Source: Chryseobacterium sp. ERMR1:04 (GTDB lineage Bacteria; Bacteroidota; Bacteroidia; Flavobacteriales; Weeksellaceae). From it: DNA of 64,000 nt. The stretch lies in NCBI RefSeq assembly GCF_001297705.1, contig NZ_LIRF01000004.1:124001-188000 (forward strand), written 5' to 3'. Made by a program: the position numbers and the translations under genes. The notes under the pieces are model-generated. The model was not told the origin of the DNA. It searched no databases and saw nothing but the letters and a program-made list of their open reading frames with translations. The first letter of the stretch is position 1. Every line of letters starts with the position of its first letter. Positions 45,424 through 55,689 of this stretch are shown piece after piece.

Positions 45424-47079
45424 ATGAAAATAAAACTTTTATTAGTGCTATTATTTTTAGCACAGATTTGTCACGCCCAAACTATTGAAGGAATTTGGAA
45501 AGGAGACCTTGATACCGGTGGTACAATACTTCCTGTTATCCTTAATATCAAGAAAACAAACACAGGATACATCTCCTCCCTCAACAGCCCTAAACAAAGC
45601 ACAAAAGATATTGCTATAGACAAAACAGAGTTTATCAATAATGAATTAACCTTTGAAGTCAAAAGCATAAAAGCGATATATAAGGGAATCTTTAAAAAAG
45701 ATCATTTTGAAGGAAACCTCATCCAAAATGGGGCTAGTCTTCCTTTAAATTTCACCAATAAACCAACAACAGCTGACTCTGCTGAAAAAACTACAGATAT
45801 TCCTTACCTTAAAGATCATGCCATTGATACCAAAAAGATGGATGATTTTCTAGATTATATCGCCAAAAACAAGCAAGGAATTGGCAGTGTTTCTATTTTC
45901 AGAAAAGGTCAGGAAGTATACAAAAAAAGTTTCGGACAAGACCAGATAAAAAATAGCAGCTACGATGAGCTTACCAAATATCAAATTGGTTCCATCAGTA
46001 AATTAATGACTGCCGTTATGATTTTTCAGCTGATTGAGAATAATAAATTAAGCTTGTCTGATAAACTGTCTAAATTTTATCCTGAAATTCCCAATGCCGC
46101 AAAAATCACTATTGGAAGCATAATGAACCATACCAGTGGACTAGGAGATTATGTAGGAAAATCACTTGAGAACAATTGGTTATTTGGAAAACCTGTGGGA
46201 AATGATGCCATCATCTCAGCAATAAAAAAAGATGGAGTAAGCTTTCAGCCCGGAGAAAAAACTCAATACTCAAATTCCGGCTATTTTCTTTTGAGTAGAA
46301 TTTTAGAAAAAATAAAAAATCAGCCTTATCATGTAATCCTGAAAGAAAACATCCTTGACAAAGCTAAAATGAACAATACGTTTTCCGTACTTGATAACGC
46401 AGGAAATACTTTTAAGCCTTATCAATATAAAAATAATAACTGGAGTGAGGTTAAGGATTTCAACTTTAACAACTGTATCGGTTTAGGAGATATCACTTCT
46501 ACCCCAACGGATATGAATATGTTTATTAATGCCTTATTCAGCAATCAATTGATAAAAAAAGAAACGTTGGAAATCATGATGCCTCAAAAAGATGAAAAAC
46601 ATTTCGGTAGAGGAATCATGAAATTCCCTTTCTACAATATTACTTATTTTGGACATGGTGGTGATACGGCGGGAACACATTCTTCGCTGTCTTTCGAACC
46701 AGTGGATCAGTTATCATTCGCTGTTACCATAAATGGTGAAAATCTCCCTCACAATAAGCTTTATATTGATATTTTAAGAATTATATATAATCAGGATTTT
46801 GAGTTTCCGGTATTTAATGAGACAAAAATTCCAGCCTCAGAACTGGAAAAGTATTTGGGAGACTATTCTTCAAAAGATATCCCTTTAGCATTAAAAATTA
46901 TTTCCAAAGACGGAAAACTACTCGCACAGGGAAGTGGACAGCCGCCATTTCCATTGGAATATATAGAAAAAGATCAGTTTAAATTTGACGATGCGGGTAT
47001 CAAAATTATTTTCGACTCAGAAAAACATCAGCTACAGCTTCTACAAGGTGGAAAAACCTATGTATTTAACAGAAAATAA
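45424..47079 (+). CDS. Serine hydrolase, beta-lactamase/AmpC-like
   Basis: 551 residues with a signal peptide (LLLVLLFLAQICHAQ). Residues about 20-115 form a small beta domain (IEGIWKGDLDTGGTILPVIL). The penicillin-binding/class C core follows: SxxK in GSISKLMTAVM (~190), YSNSGYFLL as the YxN motif (~285) and GHGGDTAGTHSS as the HxG third motif (~415). A C-terminal beta domain (EKYLGDYSSKDIPLALKI) closes it. It may act on peptidoglycan peptides or esters; antibiotic resistance cannot be claimed. Third gene of the DUF2089 operon. Confidence 0.9.
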   Translation: MKIKLLLVLLFLAQICHAQTIEGIWKGDLDTGGTILPVILNIKKTNTGYISSLNSPKQSTKDIAIDKTEFINNELTFEVKSIKAIYKGIFKKDHFEGNLIQNGASLPLNFTNKPTTADSAEKTTDIPYLKDHAIDTKKMDDFLDYIAKNKQGIGSVSIFRKGQEVYKKSFGQDQIKNSSYDELTKYQIGSISKLMTAVMIFQLIENNKLSLSDKLSKFYPEIPNAAKITIGSIMNHTSGLGDYVGKSLENNWLFGKPVGNDAIISAIKKDGVSFQPGEKTQYSNSGYFLLSRILEKIKNQPYHVILKENILDKAKMNNTFSVLDNAGNTFKPYQYKNNNWSEVKDFNFNNCIGLGDITSTPTDMNMFINALFSNQLIKKETLEIMMPQKDEKHFGRGIMKFPFYNITYFGHGGDTAGTHSSLSFEPVDQLSFAVTINGENLPHNKLYIDILRIIYNQDFEFPVFNETKIPASELEKYLGDYSSKDIPLALKIISKDGKLLAQGSGQPPFPLEYIEKDQFKFDDAGIKIIFDSEKHQLQLLQGGKTYVFNRK

Positions 47080-47087
47080 ATAACAAA

Positions 47088-47120
47088 AAATCCTTAGACC
47101 ATATGATCTAAGGATTTTTT
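47088..47120. terminator. Bidirectional terminator between the hydrolase and sdaA
   Basis: An 11-bp stem AAATCCTTAGA / TCTAAGGATTT with an A run on the left and a T run on the right. Confidence 0.85.
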
Positions 47121-47155
47121 TATCTGTTAGTATATCTTATATTCAGGTTGAAAAT

Positions 47156-48577
47156 TTAACATTCCGGAACATTCACCGCAATGGCCAATCCTCCTTCAGA
47201 TGTTTCTTTAAATCTGTCGTTCATTGATAAAGCAGTTTCCCACATGGTTTGAATCACCTCATCTAAAGTTACTCTTGCTTTTGCAGGATCACTTTCAAGA
47301 GCAATATTTGCTGCCGTGATAGCTTTCATTGCACCCATCGTATTTCTTTCAATACAAGGAATTTGAACCAATCCTTTTATTGGGTCACAAGTTAAGCCAA
47401 GATGATGCTCCATCGCAATTTCCGCAGCCATTAAAACCTGACCAATGCTTCCTCCTAAAATCTCTGTTAGTCCCGCCGCAGCCATTGCCGAAGAAACTCC
47501 GACCTCAGCCTGGCAACCTCCCATTGCTGCAGAGATTGTTGCATTTTTTTTGAATAATGTTCCTATTTCTCCTGCAACCAATAAAAATCTTGTAATATCA
47601 TCTTCGCTTGTGAAAGGCGTGAAAGCCTGAGAATACATTAATACAGCCGGAATTACCCCACTCGCTCCGTTAGTAGGAGCCGTAATAATTCTACCGAAAG
47701 CTGCATTTTCTTCATTTACAGCCAATGCAAAACAGGCGATCCATTTATTGATATTGGTGAAGTTTTCTTCGGCATCTACTACCATCTGAAACCATTCATC
47801 CTTATTTTTATAGATCTTATCTTCTCCTAATAATTTTCTGTTGATTCCGGCAGCTCTTCTGGAAACATTTAATCCTCCAGGAAGAATTCCTTCTTTATTG
47901 ACGCCTTTATAGATGCATTCTTTAATTTGTTTCCAAATGTAAAGGGCTTCGGCTCTTGTTTCCTCTTGAGTTCTCCAGCTTTCTTCATTAATTAAAATCA
48001 AATCTGAAACCTTGCTAAACCCTAACTTCTCACAATATTTTACAATATCCTTTCCATGATGACAAGGATATAATGTACGTACACATTGTTTTTCTATTGA
48101 ATTTTTTTCCTGACTTGCAATAAAACCTCCTCCCACAGAATAAAAATCCTGAACAAGCTCTGTTCCATCCTCAAAGATAGCTTTGAAGATCATTCCGTTA
48201 GGATGGAAATCCAAAGACTCTTTCATATTAAGAACAAGGTGATGCCCGTAGATAAACGGAATTTTCTTTTCACCTCCCAGATTTAGGATCTGATCTCTTT
48301 TTATTGTTTCCACCATCTCATCAATTTTTGATGTATTGATGGTTTTGAAATCTTCACCATTCAAACCAAGCATTCCGGCAATATCGGTACCGTGACCAAT
48401 CCCCGTTTTAGCTAATGAACCGAAAAATTCCAGAAAAACTTCTTTAACCTCAGCAATTGATCTTTCTCTTTTTATAATTCTGATAAATGCAGAGGCTGCA
48501 TTCCATGGCCCCATTGTATGCGAACTGGACGGCCCTATTCCTACTTTAATAATCTCAAAAACTGATATTGATTCCAT
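47156..48577 (-). CDS. sdaA: L-serine ammonia-lyase (iron-sulfur type)
   Basis: Converts serine to pyruvate and ammonia. 473 residues, the fused single-chain form. The N-terminal beta domain starts [21 protein letters not shown]. The C-terminal catalytic domain has [30 protein letters not shown] and [16 protein letters not shown], with the three cysteines that hold a 4Fe-4S cluster. The neighbouring amtB on the same strand handles ammonium, but they are separated by about 100 bases upstream of sdaA and need not be one operon. Confidence 0.95.
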   Translation of the reverse strand: MESISVFEIIKVGIGPSSSHTMGPWNAASAFIRIIKRERSIAEVKEVFLEFFGSLAKTGIGHGTDIAGMLGLNGEDFKTINTSKIDEMVETIKRDQILNLGGEKKIPFIYGHHLVLNMKESLDFHPNGMIFKAIFEDGTELVQDFYSVGGGFIASQEKNSIEKQCVRTLYPCHHGKDIVKYCEKLGFSKVSDLILINEESWRTQEETRAEALYIWKQIKECIYKGVNKEGILPGGLNVSRRAAGINRKLLGEDKIYKNKDEWFQMVVDAEENFTNINKWIACFALAVNEENAAFGRIITAPTNGASGVIPAVLMYSQAFTPFTSEDDITRFLLVAGEIGTLFKKNATISAAMGGCQAEVGVSSAMAAAGLTEILGGSIGQVLMAAEIAMEHHLGLTCDPIKGLVQIPCIERNTMGAMKAITAANIALESDPAKARVTLDEVIQTMWETALSMNDRFKETSEGGLAIAVNVPEC

Positions 48578-48675
48578 AAATAATTCATCATATTACCTCA
48601 AAAACAAAGATACATGATAAATCCTTATGAAGCTCGGTCTTCTCTACGGATTCGTAATTATTTGAAAATTTGAAC

Positions 48676-50022
48676 TTACCATTTAAGGCTTTCTTCATGC
48701 TGAGATAAATCAAGCCCCATCTCTTCAGACTCTTCCGAAACTCTTAGGGTGATAATTTTATCGGTGATTTTATATAACAATAGCGAGCCAAAAAATGCAA
48801 ATATAGAAACAAGTACTAAAGCCATCATATGATGAGCAAACACGCCAATTCCACCATGCAGAAGACTTGCGTTTTCACCATGGGCAAAGATGGCAGTAAG
48901 AATCATTCCCATAATTCCTCCTACTCCATGGCAAGCAAAAACATCTAAAGTATCATCAATCTTTTTCAATGCTTTCCAATTCAGCATCATATTAGAAACA
49001 ATGGCTGAAATAAAACCTATAAAAAGACTTTCAGAGATGGAAACGAAGCCACACCCCGGAGTAATTGCCACAAGCCCTACAACAGCACCAATACAAGCTC
49101 CCAAAGCAGAAACACTTCGTCCGTTAATTCTATCGAAAAATATCCACGTCATCATAGCAGATGCAGAAGCAATTGTTGTGGTCCCAAAAGCAGTCGCTGC
49201 TGTAGCATTGGCACTCAACGCAGACCCCGCATTAAATCCAAACCATCCAAACCAAAGCATTCCGGTTCCTAAAAGAACGAAAGGAATATTGGAGGGCTCA
49301 TGATGCGGTTTCTTTCTATTTCCTAACACTAATGCTCCGGCTAATGCTGCAAATCCTGCGCTCATGTGAACAACAGTTCCGCCTGCGAAATCTTTAACTC
49401 CAAAATATTTATTTAAAAGCCCTTCCGGATGCCAAACCATATGGCAAAGCGGTGCGTAAATGCAAATACTGAAAAGCACCATGAACAGTAAATACGAAAT
49501 AAACCGCACTCTTTCGGCAAAAGATCCTGTGATCAAAGCCGGAGTAATCACCGCGAATTTCATTTGAAACAAGGCAAAAAGTATAAAAGGGATGGTAGAA
49601 GCCATCATTTTATGAGGCAAAACACCTACACGGGTAAAAAAGGGATAGCTTAGCGGGTTTCCAATGATGCCATAATGGACTCCATTAATTTCAAAACCTA
49701 AAGAATCTCCAAAAGACAAAGAAAACCCAACCACAACCCAAAGAATAGATATCACACCGAGAGCAATAAAACTTTGCAGCATGGTGGAGATAACATTTTT
49801 CTTACCAACCATTCCGCCGTAGAAAAATGACAATCCGGGCGTCATTAACAACACCAGACCTGCCGCAGATAAGACCCAGGCAACATCTGCTCCAACGATT
49901 TTATCTTCACTTAAAAACTCTCCGTTATTTGGAAAATCAACGATCAGACTCCAAAATAATCCGCCTATTGCAACAAGAGCTATGATAGCAAATGAAACAA
50001 TCCACTTTAATCCTATTTTCAT
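48676..50022 (-). CDS. amtB: Ammonium transporter
   Basis: 448 residues from the ATG at 50022 (MKIGLKWIVSFAII); 17 upstream codons are open but unlikely. A first hydrophobic helix precedes 11 transmembrane helices. Signatures are AWVLSAAGLVLLMTPGLSFFYGGMVG, the pore histidines in GGTVVHMSAGFAAL and DVFACHGVGGIMGM, and GWFGFNAGSA. The cytosolic tail ends EESEEMGLDLSQHEESL, as in AmtB proteins. No PII (glnK) gene is adjacent in this window. Confidence 0.96.
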   Translation of the reverse strand: MKIGLKWIVSFAIIALVAIGGLFWSLIVDFPNNGEFLSEDKIVGADVAWVLSAAGLVLLMTPGLSFFYGGMVGKKNVISTMLQSFIALGVISILWVVVGFSLSFGDSLGFEINGVHYGIIGNPLSYPFFTRVGVLPHKMMASTIPFILFALFQMKFAVITPALITGSFAERVRFISYLLFMVLFSICIYAPLCHMVWHPEGLLNKYFGVKDFAGGTVVHMSAGFAALAGALVLGNRKKPHHEPSNIPFVLLGTGMLWFGWFGFNAGSALSANATAATAFGTTTIASASAMMTWIFFDRINGRSVSALGACIGAVVGLVAITPGCGFVSISESLFIGFISAIVSNMMLNWKALKKIDDTLDVFACHGVGGIMGMILTAIFAHGENASLLHGGIGVFAHHMMALVLVSIFAFFGSLLLYKITDKIITLRVSEESEEMGLDLSQHEESLKW

Positions 50023-50133
50023 AAAATTTAAATTTAACCCTATCAAAAGTAAACATAATTTTACAAAAATCATATTTTAAAATAATAAACCCCTTAAATT
50101 TTACAATAAATTAAGATTAAAATTGTTTTAAAT

Positions 50134-50772
50134 TTAAAAAACTTCACTTAATACCTTAGAAACCTCTTTGTATTTTGTAGCAGGAAACAGATGCGTTCCG
50201 CCTTTAATAATGTAATTAGGTTTTGAATATTTAATCGGAAAAACAAAATCTCGATCTCCCAAAATCTGAATCACGTTGGGATTTTCTTCAAATTTCCATT
50301 CGGAGACTTTTTCTACTGACCATTTTAAATAATAAGGATCTCTTACTTTGAAATATTGCAAGATTTTAGGATTTTTAGGATCAAATAATTTTCTAACCAC
50401 AGAATATACATTCGCAGCTCTATTATTAAAAAGTCCTAAAGGAAGCACTCTTGGAATTTTTGTAACTTCTCCTGTCTTTATAAACTTTGATTTTTCTTTG
50501 TCAGATTTTATACTGCCTAGAATAACTACTTTTTCAGCCGGCTTTATTGTATTGATCTCCTGAACGATAATTCCTCCAAATGAGTATCCTAAAAGGCAAA
50601 AAGGCTCTGAAGTATCTATTTTCTCAGCCATACGTTCTACATAGGCAGAAAGAGGTTCGTTTTTCTCAGGAATCAACCAGTCGATAAAAACAATCTCACA
50701 ATGCTCCGGAAACTGTAGTCTTTCGAGTACTTTAAAATCTGCACCAAGACCACTTACAACATAAACTTTCAT
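50134..50772 (-). CDS. Alpha/beta hydrolase
   Basis: 212 residues from the ATG at 50772 (MKVYVVSGLGADFKV). Visible elements are the nucleophile elbow LLGYSFGGIIVQEI (GYSFGG), the acid region QILGDRDFVFP and a C-terminal GGTHLFPATKY histidine, giving a complete Ser-Asp-His set. Substrate unknown; cytoplasmic. The last ~10 residues read KEVSKVLSEVF. Confidence 0.85.
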   Translation of the reverse strand: MKVYVVSGLGADFKVLERLQFPEHCEIVFIDWLIPEKNEPLSAYVERMAEKIDTSEPFCLLGYSFGGIIVQEINTIKPAEKVVILGSIKSDKEKSKFIKTGEVTKIPRVLPLGLFNNRAANVYSVVRKLFDPKNPKILQYFKVRDPYYLKWSVEKVSEWKFEENPNVIQILGDRDFVFPIKYSKPNYIIKGGTHLFPATKYKEVSKVLSEVF

Positions 50773-50781
50773 GATGCTAAA

Positions 50782-50814
50782 ATAAAAAAAATGAGTGATT
50801 AAAAAATCACTCAT
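50782..50814 (-). terminator. Terminator downstream of YceI gene 1
   Basis: A 10-bp stem ATGAGTGATT / AATCACTCAT with a 4-nt loop; the A run to the left is the U run of the minus transcript. Confidence 0.85.
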
Positions 50815-50840
50815 TCGTTTATTTATAAAAGTAGAATATC

Positions 50841-51467
50841 CTACTTCTTTTTTACAGGAACTCTGTTGTCATTATCCAATTTCTCTGTAGAAACTTTGAA
50901 CTGGATATCCATTTCGTCTTTGATGAAATAATCTTTCAATGAAGACTGATAGAATACTTTGAAATCTTTTCTGTTCAATGAGAACTTAGCAGACTCAACA
51001 ACTACTGTAAACTGAGTAACATATACGTTAGCAGGGAAAGTGATAGTCTTTCTCACCCCTTTTATCGTTACATCACCATACACGGTTGAATTGTACTGGC
51101 TGTTTGCTAAAGGAATAATTTTAGTTAAATGAAATATTGCGATCGGGAATTTTTTAACTTCGAAAAAATTCGTGCTTTTAAGATCGTTCGTAAGCTTGAT
51201 CATATCTTCATCTGAAACATCACCCGCCATTAAACTCTTCATATCTATCACAAATTCTCCGTCTACCAAGACCGTTTTATCAAAGTTGAATTTTCCACTT
51301 TTTAGTTTTACCGTTCCGGAATGTGATGAAGCTTCAGTTTTTACAACTTTATATCCCCACCATCTGATCTCAGATGAAGTAACTTTTGATACTTTATCAA
51401 ACTTCCTTTGAGCAAAAACAAATGATATGCTCGCACACATCATCGCAAACAATAGTAATCTTTTCAT
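50841..51467 (-). CDS. YceI family protein
   Basis: 208 residues with a signal peptide (LLLFAMMCASISFVFAQ). The YceI lipocalin-like barrel is visible in SEIRWWGYKVVKTEASSHSG, ..GKFNFDKTVLVDGEFVIDMKSL, DLKSTNFFEVKKFPIAIFHLTKI and GDVTIKGVRKTITFP. Such proteins bind isoprenoid or other lipophilic ligands in the periplasm; the ligand here is unknown. It is a close paralogue of the next gene, separated by a terminator, likely from a local duplication. Confidence 0.9.
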   Translation of the reverse strand: MKRLLLFAMMCASISFVFAQRKFDKVSKVTSSEIRWWGYKVVKTEASSHSGTVKLKSGKFNFDKTVLVDGEFVIDMKSLMAGDVSDEDMIKLTNDLKSTNFFEVKKFPIAIFHLTKIIPLANSQYNSTVYGDVTIKGVRKTITFPANVYVTQFTVVVESAKFSLNRKDFKVFYQSSLKDYFIKDEMDIQFKVSTEKLDNDNRVPVKKK

Positions 51468-51489
51468 TCTTTTTTATTTACAATTCAAC

Positions 51490-51525
51490 AAAAATAAAAA
51501 AAAGTGTAGAACTTCTACACTTTTA
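51490..51525 (-). terminator. Terminator downstream of YceI gene 2
   Basis: Stem AAAGTGTAGAA / TTCTACACTTT with a minimal loop and an A run to the left (U run in the minus transcript). Confidence 0.8.
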
Positions 51526-51545
51526 ACAATCTTTTTTTGATTAAA

Positions 51546-52112
51546 TTATTTAGCAGTCACTTTTACAACCATATCTATTTCATCTTTCACAAAAACATCT
51601 TGCATGGTAGACTTGTAAGCGATATCAAATTTTTGTCTGTCGATCGTAAATTTATCTGATACTAAACTTACCACTCCTTTGCTGTAAGAAATTTTTGCAG
51701 GGAAAGCAACTTCGTTAGTTTTTCCTTTAACTGTTAAATTTCCTGTCACTAAAAAACCGTAAATTTTATCATTATTTTTCTTTACAGAAGTAATTTTAAA
51801 AGTAGCGGTAGGGAATTTCTCCACTTCAAAGAAATCTCCGTTTTTAAGGTGTCCGTTTAATTTTCCTTGGTATTCTCCAGAAAGGTCAGTAGAGTTGATA
51901 GAAGTCATGTCTAAAGTGAAAGACCCCCCTACTAATTGGTTTCCTTTCATGATCATATCTCCAGATTTTACTTTTACAGTACCATCATGAGAGCTTGCCT
52001 CAGATTTAGCAACTTTATACCCCCACCAGTGAACATCAGATGCTACTACTTTTTTAGACTGTCCGAAAGCTAAACCACCAGCTAAAACTGCTAATAAAAA
52101 TATTTTTTTCAT
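51546..52112 (-). CDS. YceI family protein
   Basis: 188 residues with a signal peptide (KIFLLAVLAGGLAFGQ). The YceI core includes SDVHWWGYKVAKSEASSHDG, GGSFTLDMTSI, LKNGDFFEVEKFPTATFKI and GNLTVKGKTNEVAFP. It shares the same block order as the protein at 50841-51467, with about 40% identity by eye. Periplasmic, ligand unknown. Confidence 0.9.
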   Translation of the reverse strand: MKKIFLLAVLAGGLAFGQSKKVVASDVHWWGYKVAKSEASSHDGTVKVKSGDMIMKGNQLVGGSFTLDMTSINSTDLSGEYQGKLNGHLKNGDFFEVEKFPTATFKITSVKKNNDKIYGFLVTGNLTVKGKTNEVAFPAKISYSKGVVSLVSDKFTIDRQKFDIAYKSTMQDVFVKDEIDMVVKVTAK

Positions 52113-52234
52113 TTTGAAATAAGTTATTTACTTTGTTTATTTAATGATGCAAATGTAGCCAACTTATCTAATAGATTTCATTGATGTATATCAATAAAAA
52201 TAATAAATTTCATGAATAATATCACATAATAAAA

Positions 52235-52260
52235 AACTCCGAATTTCTTCGGAGTTGATC
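52235..52260 (-). terminator. Terminator of glk
   Basis: A stem AACTCCGAA / TTCGGAGTT with a 4-nt loop and A run on the left, abutting the glk stop codon. Confidence 0.85.
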
Positions 52261-52261
52261 T

Positions 52262-53311
52262 TTATTCTTGGTAATAAGCAGTATAGAGTGCTGCGCCATT
52301 TAATCCCGTCTGATTTTGCTTAATCAGGTAAATCGGAATATTTTTAAGCATCTCCTCCATTTTATCGCTTATCCTAAATTTTTCATAGAACTTGTCTTTA
52401 TCTATATACTTACTGATCATCTGCGGAATATCTCCTGAGATCAATAATCCACCTGTCGCTTTCAACTTTAAAGTCATGTTATTGGCTTCTCTTGCTAAAA
52501 ACTCAAGGAAAGTATCTAACGCTATTTTACAGATCAATACATCATCTTCCACAGCTGCTTTATAGATTTCTTCAACAAAGTTTCCTTTAGCCAAACGTTC
52601 TGATAACCATTCCGGCTCAGGATGTCTTTTTACGTCTCTTAAAAACCTATAGATATTAAACAATCCGGTTTTAGAAAGTACATTTTCCCAACTTACAATT
52701 CCATAAATATTATTTAAGAATTGATAGAACTCAACTTCAACGTTTGTTCTTGGAGAAAATTCTGAGTGACCACCTTCTGTTGCAAATGGTCTTAAGTATT
52801 TCCCGTCAAAGAAATATCCGGCTTCTCCCAGTCCGTTTCCGGGCGCAAGGATTGCTACGTTACCGTTTTCAAGATGACCGCTGGTATAGATATCATCCAT
52901 ATCAGAATCTTCAAGAAGGCCCATTCCATAAGCAGAAGCCTCAAGGTCATTAAGCATGTCTACTCTCTCAAATCCGAAATCTCTTGTGATTTCTTCCTGA
53001 TCTAAGTTCCAGCCTAATCTTGCAGGGCTACTCTTTCCATAAAGAACGGGTCCGGGAATTGCCATTCCCAAACGTTTTACATTTTCCAACGCGTTATCCT
53101 GAATAAATATTTTCAATATATCCGAAAAAGAAGCGTACTCTTTCGTTGGGTAATCTTTTTGGATTTTCATCTCAAGACCTCCGTTACCGGAAACAAAATA
53201 GCCCAAGGTTGTAGTATCTTCACGTAGGTTTGCCCCAATGATAGAAACATTATCATTATTACTGTTTTTTACTCCTGGTAAATAAAGCGGAAATTTTGGA
53301 TTCAAAATCAT
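52262..53311 (-). CDS. glk: Glucokinase
   Basis: Phosphorylates glucose with ATP. 349 residues from MILNPKFPLY (53311). Features of the Glk (PF02685) family rather than ROK: SIIGANLREDTTTLG, AIPGPV, the base aspartate in MLNDLEASAYGMG, APGNGLGEAGYFFDG, the EGGHSEFSPR glucose-binding block, and GGLLISGDIPQ near the C-terminus. No cysteine zinc motif is present, which agrees with this family. Confidence 0.9.
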   Translation of the reverse strand: MILNPKFPLYLPGVKNSNNDNVSIIGANLREDTTTLGYFVSGNGGLEMKIQKDYPTKEYASFSDILKIFIQDNALENVKRLGMAIPGPVLYGKSSPARLGWNLDQEEITRDFGFERVDMLNDLEASAYGMGLLEDSDMDDIYTSGHLENGNVAILAPGNGLGEAGYFFDGKYLRPFATEGGHSEFSPRTNVEVEFYQFLNNIYGIVSWENVLSKTGLFNIYRFLRDVKRHPEPEWLSERLAKGNFVEEIYKAAVEDDVLICKIALDTFLEFLAREANNMTLKLKATGGLLISGDIPQMISKYIDKDKFYEKFRISDKMEEMLKNIPIYLIKQNQTGLNGAALYTAYYQE

Positions 53312-53367
53312 AATCACAAATTTTATCAAATATAATAATTGTTTTGGTAAATACTACAGGGAAAGAA

Positions 53368-53397
53368 AAAACCTTTTCAAAAAAACGAAAAGGTTTT
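53368..53397 (-). terminator. Terminator of the porin-like gene
   Basis: An 11-bp stem AAAACCTTTTC / GAAAAGGTTTT with an 8-nt A/C loop. Confidence 0.75.
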
Positions 53398-53426
53398 GGT
53401 TAATAATTGTTTATATTTAAATCTAA

Positions 53427-53990
53427 TTACTTTCCTAATGCAATATTGTAAGAAAATCCTACGCCAATGTTCCCCACATTGTAGTCTCTATCTCCTATCT
53501 GGCCTTTATCTCCTGTAAATACTTTTTGATATTGTACGAAGAAATTCCAGTCTTTGTTATGATATCCTATCTCTGGTTTGATGTAAAAACCTCCATTCGG
53601 TCTGTCAACCGTACTGTTAGAAGCTACCTTATCATCACCTACCAAGAAACCATACCCTAAATCTGTTCCGAAATAAAATCCTGTTTGTTTAGGATAAATT
53701 CTGATCAATGCTCCTACAGGAATTACCCCCACGTCATTGTTGTTGATTCCGTTGTTATCCTTAGAAAAATAATGGGTATATCCTGTTGCGATACCTAACC
53801 CAAATCCAGGAGTGATTAAGTTTTGATATGCTACATCTACTCCGGCAGAAGCAGAAAAGTTATCTGAGGGTACTGCTAAACCAACATTGGCCCCCACCTT
53901 AATCATATTATTCATTTTTGAGCTTTGAGCACTTACTACACCAACCGTTAAAACTCCAGCTAGCAAGATAGCTTGTTTAAACATTTTCAT
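53427..53990 (-). CDS. Small outer-membrane beta-barrel protein
   Basis: 187 residues with a signal peptide (AILLAGVLTVGVVSAQ). The mature part has eight or so alternating strands (IKVGANVGLAVPSD, FGLGIATGYTHYFS, GFYFGTDLGYGFLVGDD, GGFYIKPEIGYHNKDW) and ends VGFSYNIALGK, typical of porin-family/OmpA-type barrels without a plug. Function unknown. Monocistronic. Confidence 0.8.
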   Translation of the reverse strand: MKMFKQAILLAGVLTVGVVSAQSSKMNNMIKVGANVGLAVPSDNFSASAGVDVAYQNLITPGFGLGIATGYTHYFSKDNNGINNNDVGVIPVGALIRIYPKQTGFYFGTDLGYGFLVGDDKVASNSTVDRPNGGFYIKPEIGYHNKDWNFFVQYQKVFTGDKGQIGDRDYNVGNIGVGFSYNIALGK

Positions 53991-54225
53991 AACTCTATTG
54001 TTTTAAATTTTACTAATCAGTTAGATGTAAAAATCGTGCCAAGGAACGCTTCACTGCTCATTTTAACATTTAAAAAAATCACAAAATAATGAATATCAAT
54101 TAATTAAATTAATCAAAAATTAAATAAGTGTTTAACTTGAAACCTTAAAAAGTAATATTAAGAATTCTTAACCGTTATCCTTTTAACCTTTTACCTTTAG
54201 AAACATCCAAAAAATAAATTGTCTT

Positions 54226-55604
54226 ATGATCGACCCTTCACTTTTACATAATAAACACCTTCTTTGGCGTGCCGGTTTTGGAGCGGGAATCAATCAGTTT
54301 GAAGATTTGAAAAACAAAGACAGTAAAACTTTAATCAAAGAACTGTTTAAAGAAGAAAATTTCTCGGAGGTTAATTATAATACTCCTGATGTAGAAACAA
54401 TTGACTACATGAGCGATAAATCCCCTGCTGAAAAGAAAAAGGAAATACAGAGAATTAACAGAGATCAAAACAACGAACTGAATCTGAATTTCCTCAATAA
54501 AATGATCAACAGCAATGAACAAATGAGAGAAAAAATGGCTTTTTTCTGGCACGGACATTTTGCTTCAAGAGTTCAAAACCCAAAATTCAACAGGCAATTA
54601 TTAAATATCATCAGAAAAAATTCTTTAGGAAATTTCAAAGATCTTTTGTTTGAAGTGAGTCAAGCACCGGCCATGCTTAATTTTCTTAATAATCAACAAA
54701 ATAAAAAAGATCATCCCAATGAAAACTTTGCCCGAGAAGTGATGGAATTATTTACCATGGGAAGAGGAAATTACACCGAAAAAGACATCCGCGAAGGAGC
54801 AAGAGCTTTTACAGGCTGGGGATATGATAAAGAAGGGAATTTTGCTGAAAGAAAAAAACTTCATGATGAGGGTACAAAAACCTTTCTTGGAAAAACAGGC
54901 AATTTTACAGGAACTGATGCGTTAAATATCATTCTTGAACAGAAAACAACCGCTAAATTTATTACCGCTAAAATTTATAAATTCTTTGTCAATGAAACGA
55001 TTGATGAGAATATTGTGGATAAGTTAAGCGACAGTTTTTACACCTCCAATTACGACATCAAAAAACTAATGACTGATATATTTTCAAGCGCATGGTTTTA
55101 TGACAAAAAAATATTGGAAACAGAATAAAATCTCCCATAGAATTAATGGTAGGAATGATGAGGACGTTGCCGATGAATATTCAAAATCCTGAAAACCTCA
55201 TCGTGTATCAAAAATTATTAGGCCAAATGTTGCTTTACCCTCCCAATGTTTCGGGATGGCCCAACGGAAAATCCTGGATCGACAGTTCAACATTAATGCT
55301 CAGACTTCAGATTCCTCAAATTTGGTCGGGTTTACGGCCTTTAGAATATTCTCCGAGGGAAGATGATGATATTGATATGGGAATGAAATCGCGAGAAACC
55401 GCCTTAAACAAAAGTTTTAAAAACCCGAATATTACCATTGACTGGACTCGTGTTGAAAAAGCTTTTAATAAAAAAAACTGTGAAGATTATTTGATTCAAA
55501 ATCAAAAAAGTCTGGATATGGATACGGTAAAAAACTTCTCAGACAACAGCGTGAAAATGGATGTTATCAATTTAATGTCAACCCCAGAATATCAATTAAT
55601 GTAA
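54226..55604 (+). pseudogene. DUF1800 family protein, single-base frameshift
   Basis: Two frames, 54226-55128 and 55146-55604, are one gene. The first carries LLWRAGFGAG, EKMAFFWHGHF, ENFAREVMELFTMGRGNYTE and ARAFTGW; the second has MLLYPPNVSGWPNGKSWI, the expected DUF1800 C-terminal block. Adding one A to the A run at 55105-55111 (7 to 8) joins them as ..WFYDKKNIGNRIKSPIELMVGMMRTLP.., about 459 residues. It is the obligate neighbour of the DUF1501 gene. The role is unknown (the pair is often thought to be exported by Tat). A homopolymer sequencing error is the likeliest cause. Confidence 0.88.
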
Positions 55605-55689
55605 ATATTTTGAGGGATCAGGTTTTAGGGCTTAATCTTGAAAAAGCCATGAACTAATTCCTAAACCCTAAATTCTAAACCCTAATATT

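Noticed and set aside
45424..47079. Beta-lactam resistance gene
   Set aside because: SxxK, YxN and HxG motifs place it in the wide serine-hydrolase family; flanking extra beta domains and the operon context do not indicate an antibiotic-degrading enzyme.
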